Origin: Pseudarthrobacter sulfonivorans
GTDB lineage: Bacteria > Actinomycetota > Actinomycetes > Actinomycetales > Micrococcaceae
Length of the DNA stretch: 64,000 nt
Direction: 5' to 3'
NCBI RefSeq assembly: GCF_024391045.1
Contig: NZ_JANFCZ010000001.1
Coordinates: 242,743 to 306,742, forward strand
Shown here: positions 15,165-23,638 of the stretch, one piece after another
How the letters are laid out: each line of letters opens with the position of its first letter
How positions within the stretch are numbered: position 1 is the stretch's first letter
Notes under the pieces: model-generated
Told to the model about the DNA's origin: nothing
The model's input: only the letters and a program-made list of their open reading frames with translations
The model's database searches: none
Position numbers and translations under genes: made by a program

Positions 15165-17822
15165 CTATGCCTCGTTCTTTTCGAGTTCCGGGGTGGAGGG
15201 ACGCATCGGAATAGTGGCACCGATGAGAACCGGCTGCTGGCCGGCGGCGGCTTTCTCTTCCGGAGTCGCCGGCCGCATCTGGCCGCGCTCGTCGGGGACG
15301 AAGGTGATGGAATCGTCCTTCTGGTCCGGTGCGTTGACGAAGGAACGGAACCTCCTCAAACGTTCCGGATCCTTCAGGGTGTCTGCCCACTCGTCCACGT
15401 AGGTGTCCACGTGCTTGGACATGGCCGCCTCAAGTTCCTCGGCGATGCCCAAGGTGTCCTTGACCACCACATCCTCGACGTGCTTGATGCCGCCGTCGAG
15501 CTCTTCCTGCCAGCGTGCGGTGCGCTGCAGGCGGTCGGCGGTGCGGATGTAGTACATGAAGTACCTGTCGATGTATTTGATCAGCGTCTCGTCATCCAGG
15601 TCCTTGGCGAGCAGCTGGGCGTGGGCCGGGGTGGCACCGCCGTTGCCGCCCACGTACAGGTTCCAGCCGTCGGCGGTGGCGATGACGCCCACGTCCTTGC
15701 CGCGGGCTTCGGCGCATTCGCGGGCGCAGCCGGAGACGCCCATCTTTAGCTTGTGCGGGCTGCGGAGTCCGCGGTAGCGCAGTTCCAGCCGGATGGCCAT
15801 GGCCACGGAGTCCTGGACGCCGAACCGGCACCAGGTGGACCCGACGCAGGACTTCACCGTGCGCAGGCTCTTGCCGTAGGCCTGGCCGGATTCGAAGCCG
15901 GCGTCCACCAGCTCCTTCCAGATTTCCGGGAGTTCCTCCAGCCGGGCGCCGAACATGTCGATCCGCTGGCCGCCGGTGATCTTGGTGTAGAGGTTGTACT
16001 TTTCGGCGACGGCGGCGATCACGCCGAGCTTCTTCGGGGTGATCTCGCCGCCGGCGATGCGGGGGACCACCGAGTAGGTGCCGTCCTTCTGCATATTCGC
16101 CAGGGCGCGGTCGTTGGTGTCCTGCAGGGTACCGCGGCCGGCGTCCAGGACGTAGGCGCTGTTCTGGCTGGCCAGGATGTTGGCGATGGTGGGCTTGCAG
16201 ATGTCGCAGCCGGCCCCCGTGCCGTACTTGGCCATGATCTCTTCGAAGGAGGTCAGTTCCAGGACGCGGATGGCATCGAAGAGTTCCTGGCGGGACAGTT
16301 CGATGTGCTCGCAGAGGGCCTTGGAAACCTCGACGCCGGACTTGGTTAGCTCGGTTTCCAGCAGCTTCTTCAGCATCGGGACACAGGACCCGCAGCTGGT
16401 GCCGGCGCGGGTGCAGCCCTTGAGCTCACCGAGTTCCCGGACCGGGGCGTTACCGTCGCAGGCGCCGCACCCGTTGATGGTGTCGCGGATGGTTCCGGCG
16501 GCTACGTTGTTGCAGGAACACAGTATGGCGCCGTCCGGGAGTTCAGTCTCCGGGGCGTCGCCGCCGCCGGCTGCCGTGAGGTACGCGCCGGGCTCGGCGC
16601 TCAGTTCGCGGCCCAGGAGCGGACGGAGGCTGGTGTACGGGGTGGCGTCGCCCACGAAGATGCCGCCCAGGAGGGTCTTCGCATCGTCGGTGGTGACGAT
16701 CTTTTGGTAGACGCCGCGGGCGGGGTCGGCGTAGACGATTTCCAGGGCATGCTCGGTGCGGGCAAAGGCGTCGCCGAAGCTGGCCACGTCCACGCCGGAG
16801 AGCTTGAGCTTGGTGGCGGTGTCGAAGCCCGGGAAGGTGGCTCCCCCGCCGTGCAGCCGGTCGGCGACGATCTCTGCCATGGTGTTGGCGGGGGCAACCA
16901 GGCCCAGGCACATGCCTTCGAAGTTGGCCACTTCACCGATGGCCCAGATGCCGTCCACCTCGGTGGCGCAGTAGTCGTTGATGACCACCCCGCCGCGCTG
17001 CCCCAGGCCGAACAGCGGGTCTTCGCCCTCAGCGGCGCGGAACAGTTCGTCGCGGGGCCGGACGCCGATGGCAACGATGACCAGGTCGGCGTCGATGACG
17101 CGGCCGTCGGCCATGAGGACGCCGGTGACCTGGCCGGCGTCGTCGGCGAGAACTTCGGACGGGAAGACGCCGCCGTGGACGGTGAAGCCCTTGGCTTCGA
17201 TGAGCCGGCCGAGTGCCTGGCCGGCGCCCTCGTCCAGCTGGGTGTTCATCAGCCAGGGTGCACCGTTGATGACCACGGGAGTGGCGCCGAGCTGTTCGGT
17301 GCCTGCCGCCGACTCGAGCCCCAGGAGCCCGCCGCCGATGGTGACGGCGGTGATCTTACGGCCGAGCTTCTCGGTCAGTTCGGCGATGGCCTTGTTGATG
17401 GCCCACACGTCTTCGAGCGTGCGGTAGACGTGGACGTGCTCGGCACCGGGGATCGGAAGGCGGGCTGCGTCCGAACCCGTGGCCACCACCAGATGGTCGT
17501 ATTCGACGGTGCTGCCGGCAGCGGTTTCCACGGTCCTGGCGTCGGTGTTGATCTTCACCACGCGCTCGCCGGTCTTCAGCTCCAAGGACGGGTGGTCCCA
17601 CATGGACGCTGATCCCAGGGTCAGGTCCACGCCGGTATCGGTGAGTGCCTTGGACAGCGCCACGCGGTCGTACGGCAGGTGGGCTTCTTCGGTGAGGACC
17701 GTGACATGCCAGCCTTCGAGGCCACGGGAATGCATGGCGTCGGCGAAGCGGTGGGCGGCGGGGCCGCCACCGGCGACGACGATGCGGCGCGGGTTCTCTG
17801 TGCTTGACGTCTGTTCGGTCAC
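15165..17822 (-). CDS. nirB: Assimilatory nitrite reductase [NAD(P)H], large subunit
   Basis: It carries the six-electron reduction of nitrite to ammonium. Its 885 residues contain FAD/NAD domains (RRIVVAGGGPAAHRFADA, GGGLLGLESAAG, GIWAIGEVANFEG), a BFD-like 2Fe-2S domain (ILCSCNNV ... CTRAGTSCGSC) and two sulfite/nitrite-reductase halves with the siroheme/4Fe-4S cysteines in SCVGSTWCRFG and VSGCARECAEARG. The start GTG 17822 is chosen because GAAAGG lies 6 nt upstream; a frame extension to 17951 runs through the promoter. It heads the unit nirB-cobA-nnaR-FAD reductase and is divergent from nirD. Confidence 0.96.
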   Translation of the reverse strand: MTEQTSSTENPRRIVVAGGGPAAHRFADAMHSRGLEGWHVTVLTEEAHLPYDRVALSKALTDTGVDLTLGSASMWDHPSLELKTGERVVKINTDARTVETAAGSTVEYDHLVVATGSDAARLPIPGAEHVHVYRTLEDVWAINKAIAELTEKLGRKITAVTIGGGLLGLESAAGTEQLGATPVVINGAPWLMNTQLDEGAGQALGRLIEAKGFTVHGGVFPSEVLADDAGQVTGVLMADGRVIDADLVIVAIGVRPRDELFRAAEGEDPLFGLGQRGGVVINDYCATEVDGIWAIGEVANFEGMCLGLVAPANTMAEIVADRLHGGGATFPGFDTATKLKLSGVDVASFGDAFARTEHALEIVYADPARGVYQKIVTTDDAKTLLGGIFVGDATPYTSLRPLLGRELSAEPGAYLTAAGGGDAPETELPDGAILCSCNNVAAGTIRDTINGCGACDGNAPVRELGELKGCTRAGTSCGSCVPMLKKLLETELTKSGVEVSKALCEHIELSRQELFDAIRVLELTSFEEIMAKYGTGAGCDICKPTIANILASQNSAYVLDAGRGTLQDTNDRALANMQKDGTYSVVPRIAGGEITPKKLGVIAAVAEKYNLYTKITGGQRIDMFGARLEELPEIWKELVDAGFESGQAYGKSLRTVKSCVGSTWCRFGVQDSVAMAIRLELRYRGLRSPHKLKMGVSGCARECAEARGKDVGVIATADGWNLYVGGNGGATPAHAQLLAKDLDDETLIKYIDRYFMYYIRTADRLQRTARWQEELDGGIKHVEDVVVKDTLGIAEELEAAMSKHVDTYVDEWADTLKDPERLRRFRSFVNAPDQKDDSITFVPDERGQMRPATPEEKAAAGQQPVLIGATIPMRPSTPELEKNEA

Positions 17823-17886
17823 TGTGGGCCTTTCGCATGGGCCGCAGACGGTTGCTCTGCGACCTTCTCTGACGAGGTGTCCAATC

Positions 17887-17940
17887 AGACTAGGCAGGGG
17901 CAGTTTCGCTTCAGTTTCCCAATTGTTTCGTGGGCTTAAC
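17887..17940 (-). promoter_or_regulatory. Predicted GlnR four-box operator and -10 for nirB
   Basis: Read on the minus strand, 17940 to 17903 is GTTAA-n6-GAAAC-n6-GAAAC-n6-GAAAC: four pentamers at exact 11-bp steps, the layout of actinobacterial GlnR sites (gTnAC-n6-GaAAC repeated). A TAGTCT -10 (17892-17887) follows after exactly 10 nt. The identical geometry occurs upstream of narK. GlnR is the known activator of nitrate/nitrite genes in Streptomyces and mycobacteria; binding here is inferred. Confidence 0.75.
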
Positions 17941-18113
17941 TTCTGCATCACGAATGGATTTCCGGCCGGGTGAGTTCTCTTTTACCCGCCAGACACATTC
18001 ACTGCACGCCGCTGAAACACCTGTTGCCTAGGTTGTTTGGTACTGGTCCGGAAACGGCCCGGTAAACAAAAGACCCGGTCAACGAGAGACAAGTGCAGGG
18101 AGAGGAGCCGGAC

Positions 18114-18485
18114 ATGACGGCAACACTGGAATTAGGGGCACTCGACGCCACGACGGAAACCGCCGCCGGCTGGTACCGGGTGTGCGCAGTGGCGGAACTC
18201 GAGCTCGCATGGGGCGAGGCAGCACTCATCGCCGGCCGCCAGGTGGCCCTCTTCAGGACCGGTCCCGGTGAGGTCTTTGCTGTGTCCCACGAGGACCCGG
18301 CCACCGGCGCCCACGTCATGGCCCGGGGCATCCTGGGTTCCCGCGGCACCAGGCCAACCATCGCCTCGCCGCTGCACAAAGAGGTTTATGACCTGGAAAC
18401 CGGTGAATGCTTCGGCACCGCGGCCGTGCGGCTGCAGACATTCAGCACCCGTATTTCCGACGGTTTCATCGAAGTGGCGGTCTGA
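18114..18485 (+). CDS. nirD: Nitrite reductase small subunit, Rieske-fold without cluster ligands
   Basis: The 123-residue NirD protein opens with GWYRVCAVAELELAWGEAALI and has a Rieske-like fold lacking the Cys-His Fe-S motifs (IASPLHKEVYDLETGECFG in that position), as is normal for NirD. It assists NirB. ATG 18114 has AGGAG just upstream and is preferred to GTG 18093. Unusually it is divergent from nirB rather than directly downstream, with 291 nt between the two starts. It converges on the phosphohexomutase gene with only 9 nt between stops. Confidence 0.9.
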   Translation: MTATLELGALDATTETAAGWYRVCAVAELELAWGEAALIAGRQVALFRTGPGEVFAVSHEDPATGAHVMARGILGSRGTRPTIASPLHKEVYDLETGECFGTAAVRLQTFSTRISDGFIEVAV

Positions 18486-18494
18486 CCTGGTCCG

Positions 18495-20348
18495 CTAGAG
18501 CCCCAGTGCTTCCCGGACGTCGCCGATCACGGCATCCAGGGCCGCGCGTGCGGCCTGCCGGGCCTCCGGAAGTTCCGCCGCTGACTCCACCGGGCGGATG
18601 ACCTCCAAGTAGCACTTGAGTTTCGGCTCGGTGCCGCTGGGCCGGATGATCACCCGGGTCTGGTCACGGGTCAGGTACAGCAGGCCATCGGTGGGCGGCA
18701 AATGCTCGCTCCCTTCGGCCAGGTCCACAAACGTCTCAATGGCAGATGAACCGAAGGACTCAGGCGGACCGACCCGCAGCCGGTTCATCATGGCGTCCAG
18801 CAGGCCCAGGTCCGCCACCCGGATACTGAGCTGGTCGCTGGCATGCAGCCCGTGCTGGAGGTAGAGCTCATCCAGGGTGTCGAAGATGGTCTTGCCGGCA
18901 GCTTTGGCGGTGGCGGCCATCTCGGCGATGAGCACCCCGGCCGAGATGCCGTCCTTGTCCCGGACCAAATCCGGCGCCACACAATAGCCCAGGGCTTCCT
19001 CGTAGCCGTAGAGCAGGCCCGGGACCCGGGAAATCCACTTGAAGCCGGTCAGTGTTTCCTCATGCGCGTAGCCGGCCGCCGCGGCGATGCGCGAGAGCAG
19101 CCGCGAGGACACGACGGAATTAGCGAACACTCCGCCGGATTCGGCACCCGCCGGTTCGCCGCCGTCGGACGCGCTGCTGCCCGAAGGTGCCCCGCTTCCT
19201 GAAGGTGCCGCACTCCCTGACAGTTCACCGCCGCCGGAAGGGGCACCGCTGCCGGAAGGATTACCGCTGCCGGCCGCGAGCCGGGCCACGACGTGGGCCC
19301 CCAGGAGCGCCCCCACCTCATCCCCGCGCAGCATGCGCCAGGTGCCGGTGTCAGGATCCTTGGCGGCCACCGCGGCACGGTCGGCATCGGGATCGTTGGC
19401 CAGGACAATGTCCGCGTCCAGGCGCGCGGCGGTCTCAAGTGCAAGGTCCAGGGCGCCGGGCTCCTCCGGATTGGGAAAGCTCACCGTGGGGAAATCCGGA
19501 TCGGGCTCTGCCTGCTCGGCCACGAGCGTGACATCGGCAAAGCCGGCGGCAGTCAAGACCCTCACTGCCGTTTCGCCGCCGACCCCGTGCATGGGGGTCA
19601 GGACAATCCGCAGATCCCGCGCGGGGAAACGGGCAGGATCGGCGAGGGCCGCCGTCGCGCGTTCATAATCCGCGGACACTGACGCGTCCAGCACCGTCCA
19701 GCCGTCCGCGGCGAGGACGATGGAATCGAGCGTTCCCACGGCCGCGATCCGCTCGGCAATGCGGGTGTCGTAAGGCGCCACGATCTGCGCCCCGCGCCCG
19801 CTTTCCTCCACGGCGTGGCGGCCAAGGTACACCTTGTAGCCGTTGTCCTGCGGCGGGTTGTGGCTGGCGGTGACCATCACGCCGCCGTCGCAATCGAGGG
19901 CACGGACGGCGAAAGCGAGCAGGGGAGTCGGCAGCGCGGACGGCATCAGGAAGGTGTCGATTCCGGCCGCCGTGAAGATGGCTGCTGTTTCCGCCGCGAA
20001 GATGTCCGAGTTGTAGCGGGCGTCATAACCGACGACGGCGCGTGGCCGGGTACCGGACGCTGCCTCACCGACCACATCAACCAGGAATGCCGCGAGTCCG
20101 GCGGCCGCCCGGCGCACCACCACGCGGTTCATCCGGTTCGGTCCGGGGCCGAGGGCGGCGCGAAGCCCCGCGGTGCCGAACTGCAGGGTGCCGCTGAAGC
20201 TGTCAGCCAGTTCCTGCTGGGCGGCGGGAGTGCCGTTCTCTGCGAGTTGCACCAGCTCTGTGAGCGTAGTGGCGGTGGCGGAATCCGGATCCTGGGCAGC
20301 CCATTCGCGGGCTCGGCTGTACAAGGAGGCGGCATCGGAGGACGTCAT
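18495..20348 (-). CDS. Phosphoglucomutase/phosphomannomutase family protein with a low-complexity insertion
   Basis: The 617-residue alpha-D-phosphohexomutase has the phosphoserine loop VMVTASHNPPQDNGYKVY, metal loop NDPDADRAAVA, sugar loop GYEEALGYCV and phosphate-binding RPSGTEPKLKCYLE. It interconverts hexose 1- and 6-phosphates; the PgmB/ManB-like substrate is not decided by sequence. Residues about 356-403 (nt 19132-19278) are an odd Gly/Ser/Pro-rich insertion made of GSGAPSG-like units, between the metal and sugar loops. ATG 20348 is used because the upstream frame adds only unrelated residues. It lies 142 nt downstream of the phosphorylase gene. Confidence 0.9.
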   Translation of the reverse strand: MTSSDAASLYSRAREWAAQDPDSATATTLTELVQLAENGTPAAQQELADSFSGTLQFGTAGLRAALGPGPNRMNRVVVRRAAAGLAAFLVDVVGEAASGTRPRAVVGYDARYNSDIFAAETAAIFTAAGIDTFLMPSALPTPLLAFAVRALDCDGGVMVTASHNPPQDNGYKVYLGRHAVEESGRGAQIVAPYDTRIAERIAAVGTLDSIVLAADGWTVLDASVSADYERATAALADPARFPARDLRIVLTPMHGVGGETAVRVLTAAGFADVTLVAEQAEPDPDFPTVSFPNPEEPGALDLALETAARLDADIVLANDPDADRAAVAAKDPDTGTWRMLRGDEVGALLGAHVVARLAAGSGNPSGSGAPSGGGELSGSAAPSGSGAPSGSSASDGGEPAGAESGGVFANSVVSSRLLSRIAAAAGYAHEETLTGFKWISRVPGLLYGYEEALGYCVAPDLVRDKDGISAGVLIAEMAATAKAAGKTIFDTLDELYLQHGLHASDQLSIRVADLGLLDAMMNRLRVGPPESFGSSAIETFVDLAEGSEHLPPTDGLLYLTRDQTRVIIRPSGTEPKLKCYLEVIRPVESAAELPEARQAARAALDAVIGDVREALGL

Positions 20349-20424
20349 GGGGTCAACGCTATCGTCATTGCTGCCGGAACGGTCCCGGACACTCGCCGGT
20401 GACGCCGGAAACCGCCCGAACAAA

Positions 20425-20489
20425 CCAACGCGGGGGCACCTAACGCCCGAAAAAGGCCCGGAATTGAGCGTTTAGTGACCCCGCGTTGG
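20425..20489. repeat. Dispersed palindromic element, copy B
   Basis: Arms 20425-20446 and 20468-20489 (22 nt each, three mismatches, outer part CCAACGCGGGG) enclose a 21-nt loop starting CCGAAAAAGG. It shares TGACCCCGCGTTG and GCCCGAAAA with copy A, and the TAACGC / GAGCGTT inner junctions with copy C. It ends 2 nt before the stop codon of the minus-strand phosphorylase gene. Confidence 0.7.
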
Positions 20490-20490
20490 C

Positions 20491-21309
20491 CTAGAGTTTG
20501 GCGATGATCCCGGCCAGCAGTTTGGAGATCCGCGGCCCGGCTTCCTGGCCTGACTCGAGCACCTCCTGGTGGCTGAGCGGCATGGCACTGATGCCGGCGG
20601 CCAGGTTGGTCACCAGCGAAATGCCGAAGACCTCCATGCCTGCGTGGCGGCCCGCGATGGCTTCCAATGCGGTGGACATGCCCACCAGGTCCGCGCCGAT
20701 CCGCTTGGCGAACTGCACCTCGGCCGGGGTTTCGTAGTGCGGTCCGGAGAACTGGACGTACACACCTTCGTCCAGCGAAGAGTCCACTTCACGGGCGAGG
20801 TCCCGGATGCGCGGGCTGTAAAGATCTGTCAGGTCAACGAACGTGGCGCCCTCGAGCGGGGACGTGCCGGTGAGGTTGATGTGATCTTTGATGAGGACCG
20901 GCGTGCCCGGAGTCCAGCTTTCGTTGATGCCGCCGCAGCCGTTGGTGAGGACCAGGGTCTTGCAGCCGGCGGCGGCTGCCGTGCGGATGCCGTGGACGAC
21001 AGCACGGACTCCTTTGCCTTCGTAGAAGTGGGTCCGGGCGCCCAGGACAAGCGCCCGCTTGCCTTCCTTGGTCAGGACGGAGCGGATGGTGCCCACGTGT
21101 CCCACCACGGCCGGGGCGTGGAAGCCGGGGACCTCGGCCGCAGGCAGGGTGGCCGAGGTGTCGCCGATCAGGTCGGCGGCTTCGGCCCAGCCCGATCCCA
21201 GGACCAGCGCGACGTCATGGCTGGCCACCCCGGTCTTCCCGGCGATGTACTCAGCGGCCTCGCGCGCAGCGTCGAAAGGGTCCATGGTCAGGAAGTCTGT
21301 ATTACTCAC
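20491..21309 (-). CDS. Purine-nucleoside phosphorylase
   Basis: It phosphorolyses purine (deoxy)nucleosides to base plus (deoxy)ribose-1-phosphate. The 272-residue trimeric-type (PNP/MTAP family 2) sequence has VALVLGSGWAEAAD, GARTHFYEGKG, LTNGCGGIN, QFSGPHYETPAE and VGMSTALEAIAGRHAGMEV. The start is GTG 21309. No Shine-Dalgarno is visible, but a TANNNT box lies 6 nt upstream, so the message is probably leaderless. The phosphohexomutase downstream could act on the released pentose/hexose phosphates, and deoC is 9 kb away. Confidence 0.95.
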   Translation of the reverse strand: MSNTDFLTMDPFDAAREAAEYIAGKTGVASHDVALVLGSGWAEAADLIGDTSATLPAAEVPGFHAPAVVGHVGTIRSVLTKEGKRALVLGARTHFYEGKGVRAVVHGIRTAAAAGCKTLVLTNGCGGINESWTPGTPVLIKDHINLTGTSPLEGATFVDLTDLYSPRIRDLAREVDSSLDEGVYVQFSGPHYETPAEVQFAKRIGADLVGMSTALEAIAGRHAGMEVFGISLVTNLAAGISAMPLSHQEVLESGQEAGPRISKLLAGIIAKL

Positions 21310-21315
21310 TGGTAC

Positions 21316-21321
21316 AAACTA
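21316..21321 (-). promoter_or_regulatory. Leaderless -10 for the phosphorylase gene
   Basis: TAGTTT on the minus strand ends 6 nt before GTG 21309. The spacing is the same as at five other genes in this window. Confidence 0.5.
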
Positions 21322-21426
21322 TCGTGCCGGCACCGATGTGCACAGCGTCACCGGTGCCGGTGATCCGCCCCATGAATCAGGCAATTTATTGATGTCCCGG
21401 CGCAATTGGGGAGAGAATGGTTGATT

Positions 21427-22845
21427 GTGACTACGCACCCAGACTTCAGCTCACCCCGGATCGCAATCCTGGGAGGTGGCCCGGGCGGATACGAAGCTGC
21501 CATGGTCGCAGCCTCCCTGGGAGCGCAGGTTACCATCATCGAACGCGCCGGGCTCGGCGGTTCGGCTGTGCTCACGGACGTGGTTCCCTCCAAAACGCTG
21601 ATCGCCACCGCGGATTTGATGACCCGCGTTGGGGAGGCGGGGGAGCTGGGAGTGAAGTTCGACGTCGACGGCGGCGACTTTGTGCCTGTCATGCACGCTG
21701 ACCTTAAACACATCAACGACCGCCTTCTTGGCCTGGCCCGCCAGCAGTCACGCGACATCACTTCCGGGCTGCAGCAGCACCAGAACCTCCGTATCCTGAT
21801 CGGATCCGGCAGGCTCGTGGACAGCCACACCATCGAGGTCCTGACGGCGGACGGCACGGAAATGGTGGAGGCTGACACCATCCTGCTCGCAGTGGGAGCG
21901 CACCCGCGGGAACTGCCCACGGCCCGGCCTGATGGTGAACGGATCCTGAACTGGGCGCAGATCTACAACCTCGATGAGCTTCCCCGGGAACTGATTGTGG
22001 TGGGGTCCGGTGTGACCGGCGCGGAATTCGCCTCCGCCTACAACGGCCTTGGCTCCAAGGTGACCCTGATCTCCAGCCGTGACCGCGTGCTGCCCGGTTC
22101 GGACACCGACGCCGCCGTGGTGCTGGAGGAAGTCTTTGAACGTCGCGGCGTCCGTGTGCTGTCCCGCTCCCGCGCCGAAACCGTGGAGCGCACCGACGAC
22201 GGCGTGGTGGTCACCCTCGGTGACGGTTCGAAGGTCACCGGCAGCCACTGCCTGGTCTGCGTGGGCTCCATCCCCAACACCGCCGGAATCGGCCTCGAGG
22301 AAGCCGGCGTGGCCCTCACCGAGAGCGGACACGTGAAGGTCGACGGCGTCTCCCGCACTACGGCGCCGAACATCTACGCCGCCGGTGACTGCACGGGTGT
22401 CCTGGCGTTGGCGTCGGTCGCTGCAATGCAGGGCCGGATCGCGATCGCCCACTTCCTGGGTGACGCCGTGATGCCCATCAAGCTGCACCAGGTGGCATCC
22501 AACATTTTCACCTCGCCGGAGATCGCCTCGGTGGGTGTCTCCGAGGCCGAGATCCAGTCCGGGAAGTACCAGGCGGACGTCATCAAGCTGAGCCTCAAGA
22601 GCAACGCCCGCGCCAAAATGCGCAATGCCAAGGACGGCTTCGTCAAGATCTTCGCCCGCAAGGGTTCCGGCACCGTCATCGGCGGTGTGGTGGTGGGCCC
22701 CAACGCGTCGGAGTTGATCTTCGCCATCTCCATCGCGGTGAAGCAGAAGCTGCACGTCGACGACGTCGCCAGCACGTTCACGGTGTACCCGTCCCTGAGC
22801 GGCTCCATCTCGGAGGCCGCGAGGCGCCTGCACGTCCACATGTAA
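21427..22845 (+). CDS. lpdA: NAD(P)H-quinone dehydrogenase, LpdA type (flavoprotein disulfide reductase family without redox cysteines)
   Basis: The 472-residue protein has FAD motif IAILGGGPGGYEAAMVAASLG, NAD motif ELIVVGSGVTGAEFASAYNGLG, flavin-end motif NIYAAGDCTGVLALASVAAMQGRIA, and a C-terminal dimerisation domain. Where lipoamide dehydrogenase has its CXXXXC pair, this has GLGGSAVLTDVVPSKTLIA, so it cannot be a dithiol reductase. That is the signature of M. tuberculosis LpdA (Rv3303c), an NAD(P)H:quinone reductase. GTG 21427 follows GGGGAGAG. It is divergent from the phosphorylase gene. Confidence 0.9.
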   Translation: MTTHPDFSSPRIAILGGGPGGYEAAMVAASLGAQVTIIERAGLGGSAVLTDVVPSKTLIATADLMTRVGEAGELGVKFDVDGGDFVPVMHADLKHINDRLLGLARQQSRDITSGLQQHQNLRILIGSGRLVDSHTIEVLTADGTEMVEADTILLAVGAHPRELPTARPDGERILNWAQIYNLDELPRELIVVGSGVTGAEFASAYNGLGSKVTLISSRDRVLPGSDTDAAVVLEEVFERRGVRVLSRSRAETVERTDDGVVVTLGDGSKVTGSHCLVCVGSIPNTAGIGLEEAGVALTESGHVKVDGVSRTTAPNIYAAGDCTGVLALASVAAMQGRIAIAHFLGDAVMPIKLHQVASNIFTSPEIASVGVSEAEIQSGKYQADVIKLSLKSNARAKMRNAKDGFVKIFARKGSGTVIGGVVVGPNASELIFAISIAVKQKLHVDDVASTFTVYPSLSGSISEAARRLHVHM

Positions 22846-22860
22846 GGGCCGAAAGGTCCG

Positions 22861-22888
22861 TTGCCGGTGAGCAATCCGTTGCTACACT
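22861..22888 (+). promoter_or_regulatory. Promoter of the Lgt-like gene, leaderless
   Basis: A TTGCCG -35 (22861-22866), 16-nt spacer and TACACT -10 (22883-22888) lie 6 nt before ATG 22895. The good promoter supports 22895 as the original start codon of the disrupted gene that follows. Confidence 0.55.
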
Positions 22889-22894
22889 CGGCAC

Positions 22895-23594
22895 ATGATC
22901 GGGCTTCCTTTTGCGGGAAACGCGCCGGTTCACGCCGGCATGGTCGGGCTGGGCCATAGGCGCAGCCCTCCTGTTCTACGCTTATGAGAAGCGCCGGCGG
23001 GGCCTCGCCGACCCGCGACTATGGCCTATCGCCGGCTTCGCGGTGGCTTTTGGCGGCATCGGTTCGCGTCTGCTCACGTGGGACGTATCCCGGCAGGTTT
23101 CCCTGGCTGATAGGTGGGGCAACGGCGACCGGAGCATCCTTGCGGGCCTGGTAGGGGCCTGGTTTGGCGTCCACCTTGGCAAGCGGCTGACACGTTACAA
23201 GGAGTCCACGGGAGACCTGCTGGCGCCTGCGGTGGCCCTGGCCATGATCATTGGAGGACCCAAGCCGTCTCAGTTCGTGCGCCGGAACGCCGCAGCACAC
23301 TCCACCCCGCAGGATCCGGGCACCGGGAACCCCACGGACGAGGCACCCTATGATCCGCTTCGGCTCTGCATCTTTGCCACCGTTGCCCTGCTCGGGTGGC
23401 TGGCCGGACCTGCCGCCCTGGCCGTCTTCGCCGGGCTCGGATTCGCGGGCTACTGGAAGGCTAGGCGGCGGGGCCTGGCACGGTCTAAATGCTTCCTCCG
23501 AGACACGCGGCTCGTGCTTGCATATTTGGGTGCCCTCCTGGCTGCGGGGGCATACGGAATCTACGTGGCCGCGGGGCAGATATTCGGGGTGTGA
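22895..23594 (+). pseudogene. Lgt-like (prolipoprotein diacylglyceryl transferase family) membrane protein, frame-disrupted or highly divergent
   Basis: From ATG 22895 one frame reads MIGLPFAGNAPVHAGMVGLG and stops soon after. Removing one C near 22950-22960 joins it to a frame open to 23594 that continues GIGAALLFYAYEKRRRG, then GGIGSRLLTWDV, GNGDRSILAGLVGAWFGVHLGKRL and STGDLLAPAVALAMIIG. These match the order of conserved Lgt segments. The catalytic GRIGCF/N-E-x2-G signature that should follow is missing: the main frame reads GGPKPSQFVRR, and another frame contains a GTPQHTPP remnant at that place. The C-terminus has hydrophobic helices. A short intact frame from 22911 (227 residues) also exists, so it could be a functional orphan, but loss of the catalytic motif argues for decay. 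Confidence 0.45.
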
Positions 23595-23624
23595 CAGGTA
23601 CGCGGGGTGCATCCCGCGCACCTG
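23595..23624. terminator. Hairpin between convergent Lgt-like and aldehyde dehydrogenase genes
   Basis: CAGGTACGCGGG (23595-23606) pairs with 23613-23624 with one A/C mismatch around a 6-nt loop. There is no clear T-run, so termination is likely but less certain than at the other sites. Confidence 0.5.
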
Positions 23625-23638
23625 GAACGGGTTCCGGC

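Noticed and set aside
15753..17612. Plus-strand frames opposite nirB
   Set aside because: Antisense shadows with compositional bias only; nirB motifs run through the same region.
18014..18066. GlnR operator on the nirD side
   Set aside because: Two GAAAC boxes exist (18014, 18051) but they are not on an 11-bp register with each other; only one neighbour half site (GTAAA) fits.
21541..21615. lpdA product as dihydrolipoyl dehydrogenase
   Set aside because: The CXXXXC redox pair is absent (GLGGSAVLTDVVPSK instead), so the LpdA quinone dehydrogenase assignment is better.
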